From Pseudarthrobacter sp. IC2-21 (GTDB lineage: Bacteria > Actinomycetota > Actinomycetes > Actinomycetales > Micrococcaceae), in contig NZ_CP139145.1 of assembly GCF_034048115.1 (NCBI RefSeq), forward strand, positions 2,542,001 through 2,606,000: a stretch of 64,000 nt of DNA. The letters are read 5' to 3'. Within the stretch, counting starts at the first letter, position 1; each line of letters starts with the position of its first letter. Below are positions 63,533 to 64,000 of this stretch, in pieces. Under the pieces are notes generated by a model. The model made no database searches, was not told the DNA's origin, and saw nothing but the letters and a program-made list of their open reading frames with translations. Position numbers and translations under genes: made by a program.

Positions 63533-63917
63533 GTTTCCCCTTGCCCTGCCCGGATCCGCCCGATTTCCCCGGATTTTTGGAGTTTCCGCCGTTGCCGCCG
63601 GTGGCCTTCTCTACAGTGGCCCACAGCCCGAAGCCGTGCATTGCCACGGCATGGCGTTCCACCTGCTCCTTGCTGCCATGGGCCACAATGGAGCGGCCTT
63701 TCTTGTGGACCTCCATCATGAGCTTGTTGGCCTTGGTCTCGGAGTAGCCGAAGTAACTCTGAAAGACGTAGCTGACGTAGCTCATCAGGTTGACGGGATC
63801 ATTCCAGATCACCAGGTTCCAGGGGATGTCCGGCGCGGTCAGGGAGTCTGTGGACGACTCTGTACCGGTCCGGGTGCCCTCCCGTGTAACGGGGCCGGGC
63901 GCAACGCTTAAGCTCAT
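63525..63917 (-). CDS. clpS: ATP-dependent Clp protease adaptor ClpS
   Basis: A 130-residue adaptor that delivers N-degron substrates to ClpC/ClpA. The core is complete: PWNLVIWNDPVNLMSYVSYVF, KANKLMMEVHKKGRSIVAHG and HGFGLWATVEK. The N-degron pocket includes the conserved Asn-Asp of WNDPVNLM and the His of EVHKKG. About 28 residues precede the core, and a Gly/Lys/Ser tail of about 25 residues follows it. ATG at 63917 is the first Met of the frame. It leads the DUF2017-murI-MBL-rph-rdgB gene group. Confidence 0.95.
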   Translation of the reverse strand: MSLSVAPGPVTREGTRTGTESSTDSLTAPDIPWNLVIWNDPVNLMSYVSYVFQSYFGYSETKANKLMMEVHKKGRSIVAHGSKEQVERHAVAMHGFGLWATVEKATGGNGGNSKNPGKSGGSGQGKGKRG

Positions 63918-64000
63918 CTGTCCATTCTATGGGGAGCATGGGCCCACGCCGGCGAGGGGCCCATGGCGAAGCGAAGCAAGACGTGGGAGCCGGTGGGGAC
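63918..64000. other. Window edge, no gene callable
   Basis: The region upstream of clpS. An 8-base inverted repeat (ATGGGCCC/GGGCCCAT) is present around 63947-63966. Both strands are open to the edge, but the piece is too short to assign a gene. Confidence 0.3.

Noticed and set aside
63963..64000. Possible gene start on the plus strand (ATG in GGCCCATGGCG)
   Set aside because: Only about 12 codons are visible before the window ends and no ribosome site precedes the ATG.

Overview
The window is high-GC chromosomal DNA from an actinobacterium. Gene content, GC-rich third codon positions, frequent GTG/TTG starts, a ClpS/DUF2017/MurI/RNase PH/RdgB cluster and a stand-alone ilvBNC operon all suggest Arthrobacter, Pseudarthrobacter or a close Micrococcaceae relative. 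This assignment is inferred from gene content, not from a database search. Almost the whole window is coding. It holds two tRNA genes; no rRNA, insertion sequence, phage gene or CRISPR array was found.

Layout. (1) 1-20,190 is mostly on the minus strand and is a branched-chain amino acid and serine region: ilvE, leuB, serA, ilvC, ilvN, ilvB, ilvD. Set into it are an MBL hydrolase, a low-GC fucosyltransferase-like gene, a class F-type sortase next to a proline-rich surface protein, metG, and a large FtsX-type ABC exporter. The ilvBNC operon has a leader peptide gene and a terminator hairpin (attenuator). leuB and ilvD carry the same TCTCA-N5-TGAGA palindrome upstream. (2) 20,442-32,904: a membrane-anchored sunset-domain protein, a sugar dehydrogenase-like lipoprotein, tRNA-Lys(CTT), a decayed hipBA module, MarR/peroxiredoxin, tRNA-Leu(TAG), a fasciclin lipoprotein, a peptide-binding protein, malate:quinone oxidoreductase and an HAE1-type RND transporter. 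(3) 33,017-38,546: a luciferase-like flavin enzyme with its MarR regulator, a transglutaminase-like protein, a lipoprotein, DUF1684, an FAH-family enzyme and GtrA. (4) 38,634-44,601: a de novo NAD operon nrtR-nadA-nadB-nadC-cysteine desulfurase, with an NrtR-type box in front of it. (5) 44,792-54,611: APC permease, alpha/beta hydrolase, class A beta-lactamase-like serine hydrolase, phosphoribosyltransferase, MFS exporter, sbcC and sbcD. (6) 54,704-63,917: aquaporin, ADP-ribosylglycohydrolase, DUF4395, DnaQ-BRCT nuclease, DedA, then the conserved chain clpS-DUF2017-murI-MBL-rph-rdgB.

How the genes work together. IlvBN, IlvC, IlvD and IlvE form the complete valine/isoleucine pathway after threonine deaminase. 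LeuB adds one leucine step; leuA and leuCD are not in the window. Control appears to be layered: attenuation for ilvBNC, and a common palindrome for leuB and ilvD that also appears as a partial site in the ilvB promoter. The NAD operon combines its Nudix-derived repressor, the three quinolinate/NaMN enzymes and a cysteine desulfurase that could supply the NadA Fe-S cluster. Several very long hairpins lie at gene ends, and two of them belong to one sequence family.

No clearly new defence or metabolic system is visible. The least explained items are the sortase/ICHAT-repeat protein pair, the low-GC fucosyltransferase-like gene, the small ORF with a strong ribosome binding site in front of the MFS gene, and the long palindrome family.
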